Source: Nonomuraea sp. SBT364 (GTDB lineage: Bacteria; Actinomycetota; Actinomycetes; Streptosporangiales; Streptosporangiaceae). Taken from it: DNA of 64,000 nt. This document shows, one piece after another, positions 50,194-59,394 of this stretch (the first letter of the stretch is position 1; the number at the start of each line of letters is the position of its first letter). The stretch spans positions 1 to 64,000 of the forward strand of contig NZ_LAVL01000021.1 in the NCBI RefSeq assembly GCF_001083785.1. Direction: 5' to 3'. Under the pieces are notes generated by a model. It saw only the letters and a list, made by a program, of their open reading frames with translations, made no database searches and was not told the DNA's origin. A program made the position numbers and the translations under genes.

Positions 50194-50736
50194 GTGCTCT
50201 TCGGCTACGCGCGGGTCAGTACCGCAGACCAGAACCCGACCACCAGATCGACGCGCTGCTGCGCGCGGGCGTTGACCGTGATGCCATCCATCTGGACAAG
50301 GCCGGCGGCGCCAAAGCTGAAGGTCACCCGGCTGGACCGGCTGTCGCGCTCAGTACTGCACTTGGTCACCCTTGGGGCGGACCTGCGCGAACGCGGGGTG
50401 GGCCGGCACGTGATCGAGCAGGGTATTGACACCGACACGATGGAGGGCCGCGCGATGTTTGGCATGCTGTCGGTCCTGGCCGAGCTGCAGCGCGAGTTGA
50501 TCGTGGCCAACACGATGGACGGCCTGGCCTCCGCCCGTGCCCGCGGCCGTGTCGGCGGACGCCGGCCCAAGCTCACCGCCGACCAGGCCGCCCTGGCCCA
50601 GCAGCTGTACGACACGCGGGACAAGCCCGTCCAGCAGATCGCGGACTTGTTCGGAGTGGCACGCTCGACGATGTACGGGCACCTGAAGGGCGACACCATG
50701 CCCCGCCAGCCGAAGAAGACTTCAGACAGGGTGTGA
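50194..50736 (+). pseudogene. Serine recombinase (resolvase), frame-disturbed with an internal deletion
   Basis: A continuous 180-codon frame begins LFGYARVSTADQNP, with the catalytic Ser in RVS. It then carries ~26 residues of nonsense, while the neighbouring frame spells DHQIDALLRAGVDRDAIHLD. The frame returns at LKVTRLDRLSRSVLHLVTLG and is normal to the C-terminal HTH, VQQIADLFGVARSTMYGHLK. Relative to the paralogue at 3913-4512, about 18 residues (SRPELDLVLQLLREGDT) are deleted. The long frame makes it look intact, but the catalytic domain is damaged. Confidence 0.75.
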
Positions 50737-50919
50737 TCGGGGCGCGGGGACAGGGTTTTGGTTATCCGGGTGGCTCTGCAGGCGGAAGGTGGGACCGGAT
50801 GTCGGTCAGCGAAGGCGCCACCATCCGGCCGGATCACCGAGCTCGGGGCGTGGTGGACGCCTCGTAGACCTTGGCTACTCGGGGCCAGGCGGAGGTGCCA
50901 GGCCGGGCATCGGGTTCAT

Positions 50920-51561
50920 CTACTTGTTCGACCAGCGGCCGGTGAAGAGCTCCTCGCCCGGCGGAGAACCGGGCAACGGGCTATGTCCCGGCCGCAACCC
51001 GTCGAGCGCTATCGCGATAAGCCGTCGGCGGGCCTCGGCAGCGGCGGTCAGCAGATCGCCCCTGCCCTGCTTGCGAAGCTGATCGACCACCGGGGAACGG
51101 CCGAACTGCTCGATGAGCAGCGAGATGTCAACCGCGGCCACGTCCTTGCGGAGTACGTCGGCCTGGTGCGCTCGCTGTACCAGCTCGTCGAGCAGTTCGT
51201 CGCCGCGGCGGGCTTTGGCGCTCATCTCCTGGGTCACCTCGATGGTGCCGGCGACGGGCGCCAGCGAGCCCTGCCCGAACACGACACAGCCGTAGATGAA
51301 ACCCGCCAGCCCTGCCCACGGGTCGGGATCGGCCAGGCCCTGCTCGGCCGCTTCGTTCCAGTGGTCGAGGGAGAGCACGCTGAGCCGCTGGAACAGCTCT
51401 TCCTTGGTCTTGTAACGGCGGTAGAGGCTGCCGATGCCGACGCCTGCCCGGGCAGCGATGGCGGCGACGGACGCGTGCGCGCCGTCTTCGGCGAGCACGT
51501 CGCGGGCGGCCTGGAGCAACGTGCGGTCGTTGCGTTCTGCGATGTCTTTGCGTGTGGTCAT
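50920..51561 (-). CDS. TetR-family regulator
   Basis: 213 residues from the ATG at 51559-51561 (the open frame continues far upstream without relevance). HTH: RTLLQAARDVLAEDGAHASV with AAIAARAGVGIGSLYRRYKT. The C-terminal domain has WAGLAGFIYGCVVFGQGSLA. It is divergent from the SnoaL-like/NmrA/SDR genes across two operator-like dyads at 51583-51630 and is presumably their repressor. Confidence 0.9.
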   Translation of the reverse strand: MTTRKDIAERNDRTLLQAARDVLAEDGAHASVAAIAARAGVGIGSLYRRYKTKEELFQRLSVLSLDHWNEAAEQGLADPDPWAGLAGFIYGCVVFGQGSLAPVAGTIEVTQEMSAKARRGDELLDELVQRAHQADVLRKDVAAVDISLLIEQFGRSPVVDQLRKQGRGDLLTAAAEARRRLIAIALDGLRPGHSPLPGSPPGEELFTGRWSNK

Positions 51562-51582
51562 CGCCACACATTCTACCAGTTG

Positions 51583-51630
51583 CGGAGTGATTCGCTCCGG
51601 CATAGTCTCAAGGCGGAGCGAATCGCTCCG
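51583..51630. promoter_or_regulatory. Two operator dyads for the divergent TetR
   Basis: CGGAGCG-AAT-CGCTCCG at 51614-51630 is a perfect dyad, and CGGAGTG-ATT-CGCTCCG at 51583-51599 is the same site with one mismatch. Centres are 31 bp apart, between the divergent tetR and SnoaL-like genes. Confidence 0.85.
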
Positions 51631-51649
51631 TACTCTGAGGAGATGCGAC

Positions 51650-52015
51650 ATGAATCCCGATATCGAGGCGATCGAGCAGGTCGTCCGCGACGCCGAAGGT
51701 CTGCAGAGCGACGTGGCCGGATTCACCGGGCTGCTGACCGAGGAGGTGACCCTGGTCAATTTCACCGGGATCCGGCTGCGCGGCCGCGACCAGGTCAGGC
51801 AGGTCATGGCCAAGGCGCTGCGCACCCCGCTGAAGGACGTGCTGACCAAGAACGAGCTGGTCGACGTCACGTTCCTGCGACCGGACGTGGCGCTGGCCAA
51901 CCTGATCAAGCACGTCAATGACGGCCGCACCGGAGCGCTGACTTTCGTGCTGGTCAAAGACGACGGCACCTGGCGGATCGCGCTGGCCCAGACCACCCCG
52001 GTGGTGACGTCATGA
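51650..52015 (+). CDS. SnoaL-like (NTF2-fold) protein
   Basis: 121 residues from the ATG at 51650, with GAGGAG upstream. The cone-shaped NTF2 fold is indicated by IEQVVRDAEGLQSDVAGFTG, LLTEEVTLVNFTGIRLRGRD and a final GTWRIALAQTTPV. Members of this SgcJ/EcaC-like group are isomerases, cyclases or simple binding proteins; no catalytic pair can be pointed to. The stop overlaps the NmrA-like start (ATGA). Confidence 0.8.
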   Translation: MNPDIEAIEQVVRDAEGLQSDVAGFTGLLTEEVTLVNFTGIRLRGRDQVRQVMAKALRTPLKDVLTKNELVDVTFLRPDVALANLIKHVNDGRTGALTFVLVKDDGTWRIALAQTTPVVTS

Positions 52016-52821
52016 GCGTGGCCCTGGTCATCGGCGCAACCGGTCAGCAGGGCGGCGCCACCGCACGTCACCTGTTGAGCCGCGGCTGGCACGTCCGTGC
52101 CCTGGTCCGCGATCCGAAGAGCCCTGCCGCCGGCCGGCTGACCGGTGCCGAGCTCGTGGTCGGCGACCTGGAGGATCCCGCATCCCTGGAGCGGGCCATG
52201 CGAGGCGTGGACGCCGTGTTCAGCATGCAGGCACTGGCGTATGAGCCGGAAACCCTCAAGGCCGAGGTACGGCAGGGCATGCGCGTCGCCGCCGCCGCAC
52301 TGGACGCCGAGGTCGGGCACCTGGTCTACAGCTCGGTCGGCGGAGCCGAGCGGCACACCGGGATCGAGCACTTCGAGAGCAAGGCGGCGATCGAGGCGTA
52401 CATCCGCGCTCTGGGGTTGCCCGCGACGATCCTGCGGCCGGTGTTCTTCATGGACAACCTGCTGCACTACGCCGGTGTCGAAGGGGAACGGCTGATGGAG
52501 CTCCCGGTGCTCCCCGACCGGCCGATACAGCTGATCGCCACCGACGACATCGGCCGGATCGCCGCGCACGTCATCGACCACCGCGACGACTACCTGGGCG
52601 TGGAACTCGAGATCGCCGGCGACGAGCTGACCTTCGCCGAGGTGGCCGGAATCTACGAGAAGGTCACCGCAGTGCCAACGCGCCTCGTCCCCCTGCCGAT
52701 CGAGGAAAGGCTGTTCGAGTGGTTTGCCGAGAGCGGCTACCAGGCCGACCTCGCCCAGCTGCGCAAGGACTTTCCGGGCTTGCTCACCTTCCAGGACTGG
52801 CTCGGCGGGCAGATCCGCTAG
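52012..52821 (+). CDS. NmrA-like NAD(P)-binding protein
   Basis: 269 residues. Rossmann motif ALVIGATGQQGGATARHLLS at the start, then VRALVRDPKSPAAGRL, VVGDLEDPASLERAMRGVDA and YSSVGGAERHTGIEHFESKA. The Tyr-xxx-Lys catalytic pair of true short-chain dehydrogenases is absent, as usual in atypical (NmrA/HSCARG) family members that act as redox sensors or NAD(P)-dependent reductases. It is coupled upstream to the SnoaL-like gene and followed 40 bp later by the damaged SDR. Confidence 0.88.
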   Translation: MSVALVIGATGQQGGATARHLLSRGWHVRALVRDPKSPAAGRLTGAELVVGDLEDPASLERAMRGVDAVFSMQALAYEPETLKAEVRQGMRVAAAALDAEVGHLVYSSVGGAERHTGIEHFESKAAIEAYIRALGLPATILRPVFFMDNLLHYAGVEGERLMELPVLPDRPIQLIATDDIGRIAAHVIDHRDDYLGVELEIAGDELTFAEVAGIYEKVTAVPTRLVPLPIEERLFEWFAESGYQADLAQLRKDFPGLLTFQDWLGGQIR

Positions 52822-52860
52822 ACGCCACTGACACTCACCACCGAAAGAACGGAAGACACA

Positions 52861-53632
52861 TGAGCAAGGCGGCGACAAGGTTGCCGCTACCGCCCGCAAC
52901 ACCGCGCACCTTGATGACTTGGCCGCGGCGTACGGCGATGCGATGCTTCCGCTTGAGCTGGACGTGACCAGAAGAGCCGCGGTCTTCGAGAGCGTGAAGC
53001 GCGCCAGTGAGCACTTCGGCCGCCTGGACGTCATCGTGAACAACGCCGGCTACGGACTGTCCGGCGCGGTGGAGGAGCTGACCGAGCAGCAGCTGCGTGA
53101 CCAGCTCGAGACCAACCTCTTCGGCCCGCTGTGGGTCGTCCAAGCCGCGCTGCCCTACCTGCGGGACCAGGCCAGCGGGCACATCATCCAAATCTCGTCG
53201 GTCGGCGGCCTCACCGTGTTCCCACTCGGCGGCGGCTATGTCGCCTCCAAGTGGGCGCTGGAAGGCCTGAGTGAAACCCTCGCCCAGGAGGTCGCCGACT
53301 TCGGCATCAAGGTGACCTTGGTCGAGCCCGGCTCCTACGCGACCGAAGGAGCCGCCGGCGGCGTCCACGCCGACGCCAACCCGCTGTATGACGGTCTGCG
53401 CGAGAGTTTCGCCGACTTCGCCAAGACGCTAGATGTCGGTGACCCGGCCGCGGCAGGCCGGGCGCTGCTCAAGGTGGCCGACTGCGGCAACCCGCCACTG
53501 CGGGTGTTCTTCGGCGCCCAGGGCAACCAGATCGTTCCGCAGGTGTACGCCGACCGGCTCAACACTTGGGCCGACTGGCACGACCTCGCCGAGGAGGCGC
53601 ACGGACACACCCGGATGGCACCGGCTGTCTGA
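52861..53632 (+). pseudogene. Short-chain dehydrogenase lacking its cofactor loop
   Basis: ATGAGCAA at 52861 is the expected start, but the next bases are GGCGGCGACAAGGTTGCC, which in another frame read GDKVAATARNTAHLDDLAAA, YGDAMLPLELDVT. The TGxxxGxG nucleotide-binding segment of about 22 residues between MSK and GDKVAATARN is deleted, with a frame change. The rest is intact: VNNAGYG, catalytic Ser in ISSVGG, YVASK and a normal C-terminus to 53632. A shortened frame could start at 52919 but would lack the Rossmann first strand. Bases 53633-53919 have no gene. Confidence 0.75.
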
Positions 53633-53919
53633 CCCGCCGACCGATCTGCGGTAGGGGCGCAGACCTCACCACGGGAATTTCCAGCAAGACGACGGCTCTC
53701 CAGGCATGACTGCGGTCGGAGGTCTCCTCGCCGAGGCGGAAGTAGCGGCCAAGGTCGGCCGGGTGCCGGCGCCAGCTCCTGGCCTGGGGCTCCGGCGCAG
53801 CCCGGCCCGGCTTGGGCCGGATGCTGCAGCACCGGATGACCGAGCTGGCGCAGCGTCTACCCCTGCCGCTACGGGTCGAGCTGGGCCGCACTACCCGCTG
53901 AGCGTGAACTCCAACAGGC

Positions 53920-54294
53920 CGCCGGTCACCCGGCGCTCGGCCCCGGCCCGAGGTCGAGCTGTTTGCTCATGTCCAGCTCGAACCTGCCCTACAGGTTCAG
54001 ATGGGACCAGAACAGAGCCGCCAGGGCGCGCCGGTCGGCGTCGGTGAGCTTCTTTCGCCACTTCGGCTCGGCCAGGACGATCTGCACCATTCTGGTGTGC
54101 AGGTAGACGATCGCGGCTTGGACCAGGTGCAGGGCCAGCGCGGAGACCTCGACATGCTCACGGTCGTCGCCGGTCAGGACGCCGGCCTTGCCGTAGAAGA
54201 TGTTCCAGTTCTCCACCACGTTCAGGCCCTCGTGGATCTCGCGGCGCAGTTCCTTCTCGACGAGATAGTCGCAGATGAAGATGGTGCGGATCAC
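53920..54294 (-). pseudogene. Tn3-family transposase C-terminal fragment with a nonsense codon
   Basis: The minus strand reads [45 protein letters not shown] [20 protein letters not shown] and [21 protein letters not shown] then occurs where a Tyr is expected, and the same frame continues GRFELDMSKQLDLGPG. This is the end of the TnpA catalytic region and tail. About six residues (normally SANKDL-like) are missing after VENWN. The DDE acids upstream are gone. Confidence 0.8.
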
Positions 54295-54446
54295 CCGGCC
54301 GAGTTCTCAGGCACGTTCGTCACGTGCGAGACCTGCCGCTCAAGAGCGATGCCGTGGCCGGACGAAGGAGGCCCACGACGGTGATCGCCCCAGCCCGTCC
54401 CGGCCACCGTCAGCAATCGTCGAGGCCAAATTGGTCGGGGGTTGGT

Positions 54447-54785
54447 TCACCGCGCGGTCAGGCTCGTGACGAGCGAGGCCACGGCCAGCACGAAGTACAC
54501 GGCCCACGGGCCGATCCGCAGGGGGCGCGCCCGCACCTCAGGGACGAACGCAACCACGAAATAGGCGACGAGGCAGGCGGCGGCCACCGTCCCGAGTACT
54601 GGCACGGCCAGCCCCACCAGCAGCCCGACGGCCCCCGCCCCGAGCACGAACCCGAGCGGGACCTGCCAGGAGACCGGAACACCTTGCCTTTCGGCCTGCG
54701 CCCGCCCGTAGGGGTGCCGGGCGAGATTGGCGACGGCGGCCATGCCGACGACCGCAGCCGTCAGCAGCGTAATGGCGACATACAT
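54447..54785 (-). CDS. DoxX-like membrane protein
   Basis: 112 residues from the ATG at 54783-54785. Four hydrophobic helices: YVAITLLTAAVVGMAAVANL, VPLGFVLGAGAVGLLVGLAV, VLGTVAAACLVAYFVVAFVP and AVYFVLAVASLVTSLTAR. The GAxKL-type region (LGAGAVGLL) and the length fit DoxX-like (DUF4267/DoxX_2) proteins. Substrate or redox role unknown. The 233 bases after it (54786-55018) have no recognisable gene. Confidence 0.75.
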   Translation of the reverse strand: MYVAITLLTAAVVGMAAVANLARHPYGRAQAERQGVPVSWQVPLGFVLGAGAVGLLVGLAVPVLGTVAAACLVAYFVVAFVPEVRARPLRIGPWAVYFVLAVASLVTSLTAR

Positions 54786-55018
54786 GCCACAAGGACGATC
54801 CAGCACGCACAGTTGTGACATCCCGGGTATGTGTCGTAGTGCCGGCATCCAAGGCCAGCCACCAGACCGATCCCCCGAGATCCGGACCAATACATACCGC
54901 ACACGGTCCGACACGTCCCGCAAACTCCGAAGATCCTGGGAAGTCTCTTCGCAACGGCTCAGTGACCAAGGGAAATGCGATCCCGTGTACCTGGTGACAG
55001 CTTCGTTAACGACAGGCA

Positions 55019-55240
55019 CTACCCGCGCGGCGGACGCCGAGCTGGGTGGACGCTGCCGGCCTTTCTGGGCAGCAGGAAACCGGCCAGGAAGGTCAGCGAG
55101 ATCATCGCGGCGACGATCCACAACGTGTCGGCGGCTGCGGTAGGCCCGGCGCTCAACCCGCTGAAGAACACAGTCCCGAGTACGGCTGTTCCGAGTGCGC
55201 TGCCGACCTGCTCATCCTCGCCGCGGTGGGCGCGGAATTC
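55019..55240 (-). pseudogene. MFS transporter C-terminal fragment
   Basis: The minus-strand frame reads EQVGSALGTAVLGTVFFSGL and then LWIVAAMISLTFLAGFLLPR. These are the last two helices of DHA2-type pumps (typically QQVGSALGIAVLGTVFF). The rest of the gene is missing, and the upstream break at about 55240 leads into unrelated sequence. Bases 55241-55452 contain no identifiable gene. Confidence 0.7.
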
Positions 55241-55452
55241 GACGTCATCCATTCCTTGGGTTCCGCCACCACTGCGCGACATCTGCCGGCCTTCCAACGT
55301 GCCGGCGCCGCCTCTACCCACGTTGGTACAGGCCTAGACGGAAGTGATGCGCTCCTGAACCAAAGACGGATGCCCGAGCACCGACGGCTTTTCTAGCGTG
55401 AGCGGACCGGTGACGATCCGGACCTCTGGACCACCAGGCGCTAAGGATCCTC

Positions 55453-56389
55453 ATGCCCGCACTCTCCACCCCTGCCGCACTGCCGCGGTTTCGGCACCGC
55501 TGGGCGGTCGTGGCCGGCCTGCTGGTACTGTCCCCGATCGGCGCGGAGTACCTCATCGGCTACGGCGACAGCATTGATCGGCCACTGGAGCTGCTGGCGG
55601 GCCTGCTCATCCTCGCACCGCTCTACGGAACCGTCGCGGTGCTCGTCCGTGAGATCACTCGACGCACCGGTCGCGGCTGGCCGACGATCCTGCTGTTGAG
55701 CGCGGCCTTCGGGGTGATCCAGGCCGGCTTGATCGATCAGACCCTGTTCGACAATGAGGTCGGCGCCGATGCCCCAGGCTGGGCGACCCAGGCGCTGGTC
55801 ACCCTCATCCCGGGCCTGGGAGTCGATGCGGCGAGCTTGCTGAACTATGTCGGGGGGCATGTGATCTGGAGTTTCACCGCTCCGATCGCGGTGGTCGAAT
55901 CCTGTGCCCCGCGCATCGCGGACCGGCGGTGGCTGAGCCCTGTCGGCGTCGGCATCATGGTGCTGCTGTGGGCGCTGAGCGCCGTGCTGATCTTCAACGA
56001 CACGGCAGCGGACTCCACCGCCAGCCCGACGCAGCTGATCGGCGCCGCCGTGGTGGCTGGTCGGCGGTGTCATTGGGGCCGTATGGTGCGCCAATCAGCT
56101 GCTGCCGGCGACCTGGGCAGGGGTGACGGTGAACGTCGTCGTCATGGCCGTACTCGGCTGGCTCCTGCTGCGCTGGTCGCGCCGCCAGGGCTGGGGCCGC
56201 CGACACGTGGTGGCCGCCGCGGGCAGTGCCCTCGTGGTCCGCGCGGGGCTGTCCTTCCTGGTCGAACCGCTCGGCAACGTCGATGACACAATGAAGTACG
56301 TGGTCAACGCCGCGATGCTCGGCGGTGTCGCCGCCCTTCTCCTCATGGCTGCCTACCGTCTGCGTCGACAGGAGCCGAGCGCATGCTGA
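55453..56389 (+). pseudogene. Polytopic membrane protein, split by a frameshift
   Basis: The first frame (55453 to about 56060) encodes six helices (WAVVAGLLVLSPIGAEYLIG; ELLAGLLILAPLYGTVAVLV; VGVGIMVLLWALSAVLIFND). It then turns into Arg-rich nonsense after QLIGAAVVAG, where the next frame continues GGVIGAVWCANQLLPATWAG, TVNVVVMAVLGWLLLRWSRR and further helices to the TGA at 56387-56389. One small indel near 56058 would restore ~312 residues. The end overlaps the ATG of the TIM-barrel gene at 56383, so they were a coupled pair. A sequencing error is possible. Confidence 0.7.
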
Positions 56390-57351
56390 CCGTCCGCGGC
56401 ATCTCCTACCTGGTCGGCGAGGCAAGCACCGATGACGTGCGGCGGGACCTGGAGGTCATCGCGCGGAACCTGCACTGCACCACGGTGATGCTCATTGGGG
56501 ACGGAAGGCGGTTGATCGATGCCGCCCGTACCGCCCTGGAGACCGGTCTCGGCGTCTACATCCGGCCCAGCGTTCCCGAGCTGCCTCAGCCGAAACTGCT
56601 GGAGCACCTGGACGCCGTCGCCGAGGCGGCCGAAGAACTTCGCCGGGAACACCCGGGCCAGGTGACGCTCCTGGTCGGCAGCGAGTTCTCGCACACCGTG
56701 CCCGGCATCGTCCCCGGACCTCGCTCGTTCCTGCGCTTGAAGCTCATTGTGCGTTTCCACCGCGTGCTGCGGCGCAGGATCGACAGGCGGCTCCACAGGC
56801 TGCTCACCGCCGCCGTGACCACCGCGCGGCGCCGCTTCGGCGGGCCGGTCACCTACTCCGCGGCCGGGTGGGAACACGTCGACTGGTCGCTGTTCGACCT
56901 GGTCGGCGTCAGTCTCTACCGGTCCGGCCGCAACCACACCACCTACGCAGACCGCCTGCGCAGTCTGGTTCGCGACCACGACAAGCCCGTCGTCATCACG
57001 GAGTTCGGATGCGGCGCCTTCACCGGAGCCGACCAGCGGGGAGCCGGTTCCTTCTGGATCGTCAACTGGTTCGCCGCACCCCCGCGCATCCGCGGCGACC
57101 ACCCCCGCGACGAGGTCGTCCAGGCCCGCTACGTCGGTGAACTCATCAGCCAGTACGACGCGGAGGGCGTTCACGGCTGCTTCGTGTTCACCTTCGCCAT
57201 GCCCGACTTCCCGCATCACGACGATCCTCATCTCGACCTCGACAAGGCCGGGTTCGGGGTCGTGGCGGTGACTGTCGACGGTGCGTGCAGACCCAAGGAG
57301 GCCTTCCACGAGGTCGCGCGGCGCTACAGCGGCATAGCCGTGGAGGAATGA
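56383..57351 (+). CDS. Glycosidase-like TIM-barrel protein
   Basis: 322 residues. It begins LTVRGISYLVGEASTDDVRR, with later strands TTVMLIGDG, LGVYIRPSVPEL, VTLLVGSEFSH, VTYSAAGWEHVDWSLFDLVG, and the active-site-like PVVITEFGCGAFTGADQRGA followed by GCFVFTFAMPD. The E in ITEFG sits where retaining glycosidases have the nucleophile. Some relatives are labelled abortive-infection proteins in databases, without proof I can cite. There is no signal peptide. It overlaps the frameshifted membrane protein gene. Confidence 0.65.
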   Translation: MLTVRGISYLVGEASTDDVRRDLEVIARNLHCTTVMLIGDGRRLIDAARTALETGLGVYIRPSVPELPQPKLLEHLDAVAEAAEELRREHPGQVTLLVGSEFSHTVPGIVPGPRSFLRLKLIVRFHRVLRRRIDRRLHRLLTAAVTTARRRFGGPVTYSAAGWEHVDWSLFDLVGVSLYRSGRNHTTYADRLRSLVRDHDKPVVITEFGCGAFTGADQRGAGSFWIVNWFAAPPRIRGDHPRDEVVQARYVGELISQYDAEGVHGCFVFTFAMPDFPHHDDPHLDLDKAGFGVVAVTVDGACRPKEAFHEVARRYSGIAVEE

Positions 57352-57532
57352 CCGACCGAGACGAGCGGCCAGGGCATCCAATACCGAACCCCAACCCCAG
57401 ACCAGGCCTGTGCATGAGGGGTGGCCCGCGCCTGGCGTCGGCCACTACTTGGATCAACTGTGCTGACGGCGTTCACCGCCGAGACCATGACGGCCGCCTA
57501 CGGCCTGCTCCGGTCGCTCGCCCTCAAGAAAG

Positions 57533-58171
57533 ATGAACGTTCATTCTCTAAGTGACCTCGTCTTCGAACGCTGGCACGAGTCACAAGCCAGGGCGTGGAG
57601 CGACGTCGCCTGTACCGGACCGGAAGCCGGCGAACTGGTACGGGACGTCTACGTTGAGAACCGTGAGAGGCCGGTGGCGCTCCGTCACATCCTCCGGACG
57701 CCGGGCCACCACCTCGTCCTGTTCGCGGCGGACACGACGGACTCCGCCACCCTGGCCGCCTGGCAGGCCTCCGCACACGAGGCAATGGCCGGGCACGGCG
57801 AGGTCCATGTGATCACCCGCGGCCACCTGCCACACGACCCCATGGACGGAGTCTTCGCCGACCTGCGCAGCCAGGCGCACAACCGCTACGGCGTGCGCCG
57901 CCCCAGTCTGTACCTGATCCGCCCGGACAAGTACGTCGGGTACCGCGGCGACAGCGTCGACTTCGCACCCGTGAGCGACTACTTCCGTGCCCTGGGCGTC
58001 CGCCCAGCCATCGCATGTGAAGACGGGGAGCCGGACAACCCCGTGACACAAGAACCGACCGCCCCCAAAAGCCTGGCCGGAATCGGCGCGACCGCCCTGG
58101 GCGTGGCCGCGTTCGGCCAGGCAGTGCGGCGCGGGCCCGGTTCAGCTGACTGCCTGCTGCTCGGCGGGTAG
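57533..58171 (+). CDS. C-terminal domain of an aromatic FAD-monooxygenase, detached
   Basis: 212 residues from the ATG at 57533. Residues ~45-160 match the thioredoxin-like C-terminal domain of PheA/TfdB-type FAD hydroxylases: LRTPGHHLVLFAADTTDSAT, VHVITRGHLPHD and YGVRRPSLYLIRPDKYVGYR. The FAD-binding and substrate domains (~350 residues) are absent. The first ~40 and last ~45 residues (KSLAGIGATALGVAAFGQAV) look foreign. Such a domain alone has no known activity, so this is probably a relic that kept its frame. Confidence 0.55.
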   Translation: MNVHSLSDLVFERWHESQARAWSDVACTGPEAGELVRDVYVENRERPVALRHILRTPGHHLVLFAADTTDSATLAAWQASAHEAMAGHGEVHVITRGHLPHDPMDGVFADLRSQAHNRYGVRRPSLYLIRPDKYVGYRGDSVDFAPVSDYFRALGVRPAIACEDGEPDNPVTQEPTAPKSLAGIGATALGVAAFGQAVRRGPGSADCLLLGG

Positions 58172-58178
58172 TGGCCGG

Positions 58179-59234
58179 TCAGAGCCCTACATTGCGCATC
58201 GCGTTGTCCCGCCAGCGGTCCACGGCTCTGATGTACCGCAGCACCACCGGTGAGGCGGGGGCCCAGCGACCGTGCTTGGCGATGACGGCGACCGGGACGC
58301 CGGCGGCGTAGGCGACGGTGGCGCCGCCGGCGCGCAGGCTGTGCGCGGTGATGGTGTCCGCGCCGGGCACGCCGGCGCGGACGGCGAGGTCGCGGACGAT
58401 GGTGTTGACGGCGTCGGCGCCGAGGGAGGGGCCGATGGTGCCGTGCCGGTTGATGCGGCGCAGCAGCCGGCCTGTGGTGTGTCCGGCCTGGTGGAGGACG
58501 TGGAGCCAGTCGCGCCAGGCGGCGACGGGGTCGGTGAGCGGGTGGCTGCCGCGGGGGATGGCGATGGTCTCGCCGGTGGACTCCTTGTCGGTCTTGGAGG
58601 TGCGGATGGTGACTTCGAGGCCGTCGGGCACCTCGCGCACGTCCTCCCGCTGCAGGGCGACGAGCTCGCTGCGCCGGCCCATCAGGGCCAGGCCGAGCAC
58701 GAGCAGCAGCCGGTCGCGTCGCCCGATCGGCGTGTCGAGGTCGCAGGCGGACACCATGGCGCGCAGCGCGTCGATGGTGATGGGCGGGGCCTCGCGCTGG
58801 CCTCGGCCGCCGTCCTCGGCGCGCCGGCGCTTGTAGGCGCGCAGCGCCAGCCGGGCGGATTCGGTTTCGGGCCGTCCGGTGTGCCCGGCCAGCCGGTGCA
58901 TGGTCCGAACCGCGGCGATGGCCTGCTCGATACTGGCCGGGGCCTGACCGGCCTCGCACAGCCGGGAGGTGTATTCGGCCAGGGTGTGCGCGGTGGCGGG
59001 CAGCGCTACGCGGCCGTGCTCGGCGCACCAGGCGGTGAAGGCGGCCCATTGCCGGGCGTAAGCGCGCCGGGTGTTGGCCGGCACGCCATCGGCGATCCGC
59101 TCCTGGGTGCGCGCGCTGAGCGCGTAGTCCGCAGGAGTATGTCCGTCACCGTGCGCTGTATTTCCTGGAAGCGGGTAGATCGGTGGTCGCTCCCCCGCAG
59201 CCGGGGCCGGCAGCGTCTCCAGCTCGTCGTGCAC
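58179..59234 (-). CDS. Tyrosine recombinase/integrase
   Basis: 351 residues from the GTG at 59232-59234 (GGGGAGAC upstream). The N-terminal SAM-like core-binding domain has PANTRRAYARQWAAFTAWCA. The catalytic residues are present: Arg in LALMGRRSELVAL, Lys in RTSKTDKES, HxxR in ITAHSLRAGGATVA, His in KHGRWAPASPVV and Tyr in LRYIRAVDRW. It is thus a complete R-K-HxxR-H-Y recombinase, resembling actinobacterial plasmid and integrative-element enzymes. It is divergent from the zinc-finger coiled-coil gene, with a 160-bp shared promoter region. Confidence 0.9.
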   Translation of the reverse strand: MHDELETLPAPAAGERPPIYPLPGNTAHGDGHTPADYALSARTQERIADGVPANTRRAYARQWAAFTAWCAEHGRVALPATAHTLAEYTSRLCEAGQAPASIEQAIAAVRTMHRLAGHTGRPETESARLALRAYKRRRAEDGGRGQREAPPITIDALRAMVSACDLDTPIGRRDRLLLVLGLALMGRRSELVALQREDVREVPDGLEVTIRTSKTDKESTGETIAIPRGSHPLTDPVAAWRDWLHVLHQAGHTTGRLLRRINRHGTIGPSLGADAVNTIVRDLAVRAGVPGADTITAHSLRAGGATVAYAAGVPVAVIAKHGRWAPASPVVLRYIRAVDRWRDNAMRNVGL

Positions 59235-59342
59235 GCCCGTCTCCCCGCCTGTTCGTGGCCCATCCGACACTGTCCGGCACTGCGTTTCTGGCTCGCGATA
59301 AGGGAGATTATCACGAGTCAGATCAATCCACTTGATCGATCG

Positions 59343-59394
59343 CGAACGCACGAAACTACTGCGTTCGAACGTGACGAACGCTACTCTGCTGCTT
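59343..59394. promoter_or_regulatory. Operator-like CGAACG cluster between the recombinase and coiled-coil genes
   Basis: CGAACGCA (59343-59350) and TGCGTTCG (59360-59367) form a perfect 8-bp dyad. It is followed by a gttcgaac palindrome and two more cgaac motifs before the GTG at 59395. TACTCT at about 59381 could be a -10, which would make the coiled-coil mRNA leaderless. Either flanking protein may bind here. Confidence 0.6.

Noticed and set aside
56383..57351. Firm call as an abortive-infection protein
   Set aside because: Only a database-style label is remembered. The sequence itself shows a glycosidase-like barrel, so phage defence is listed as speculation only.
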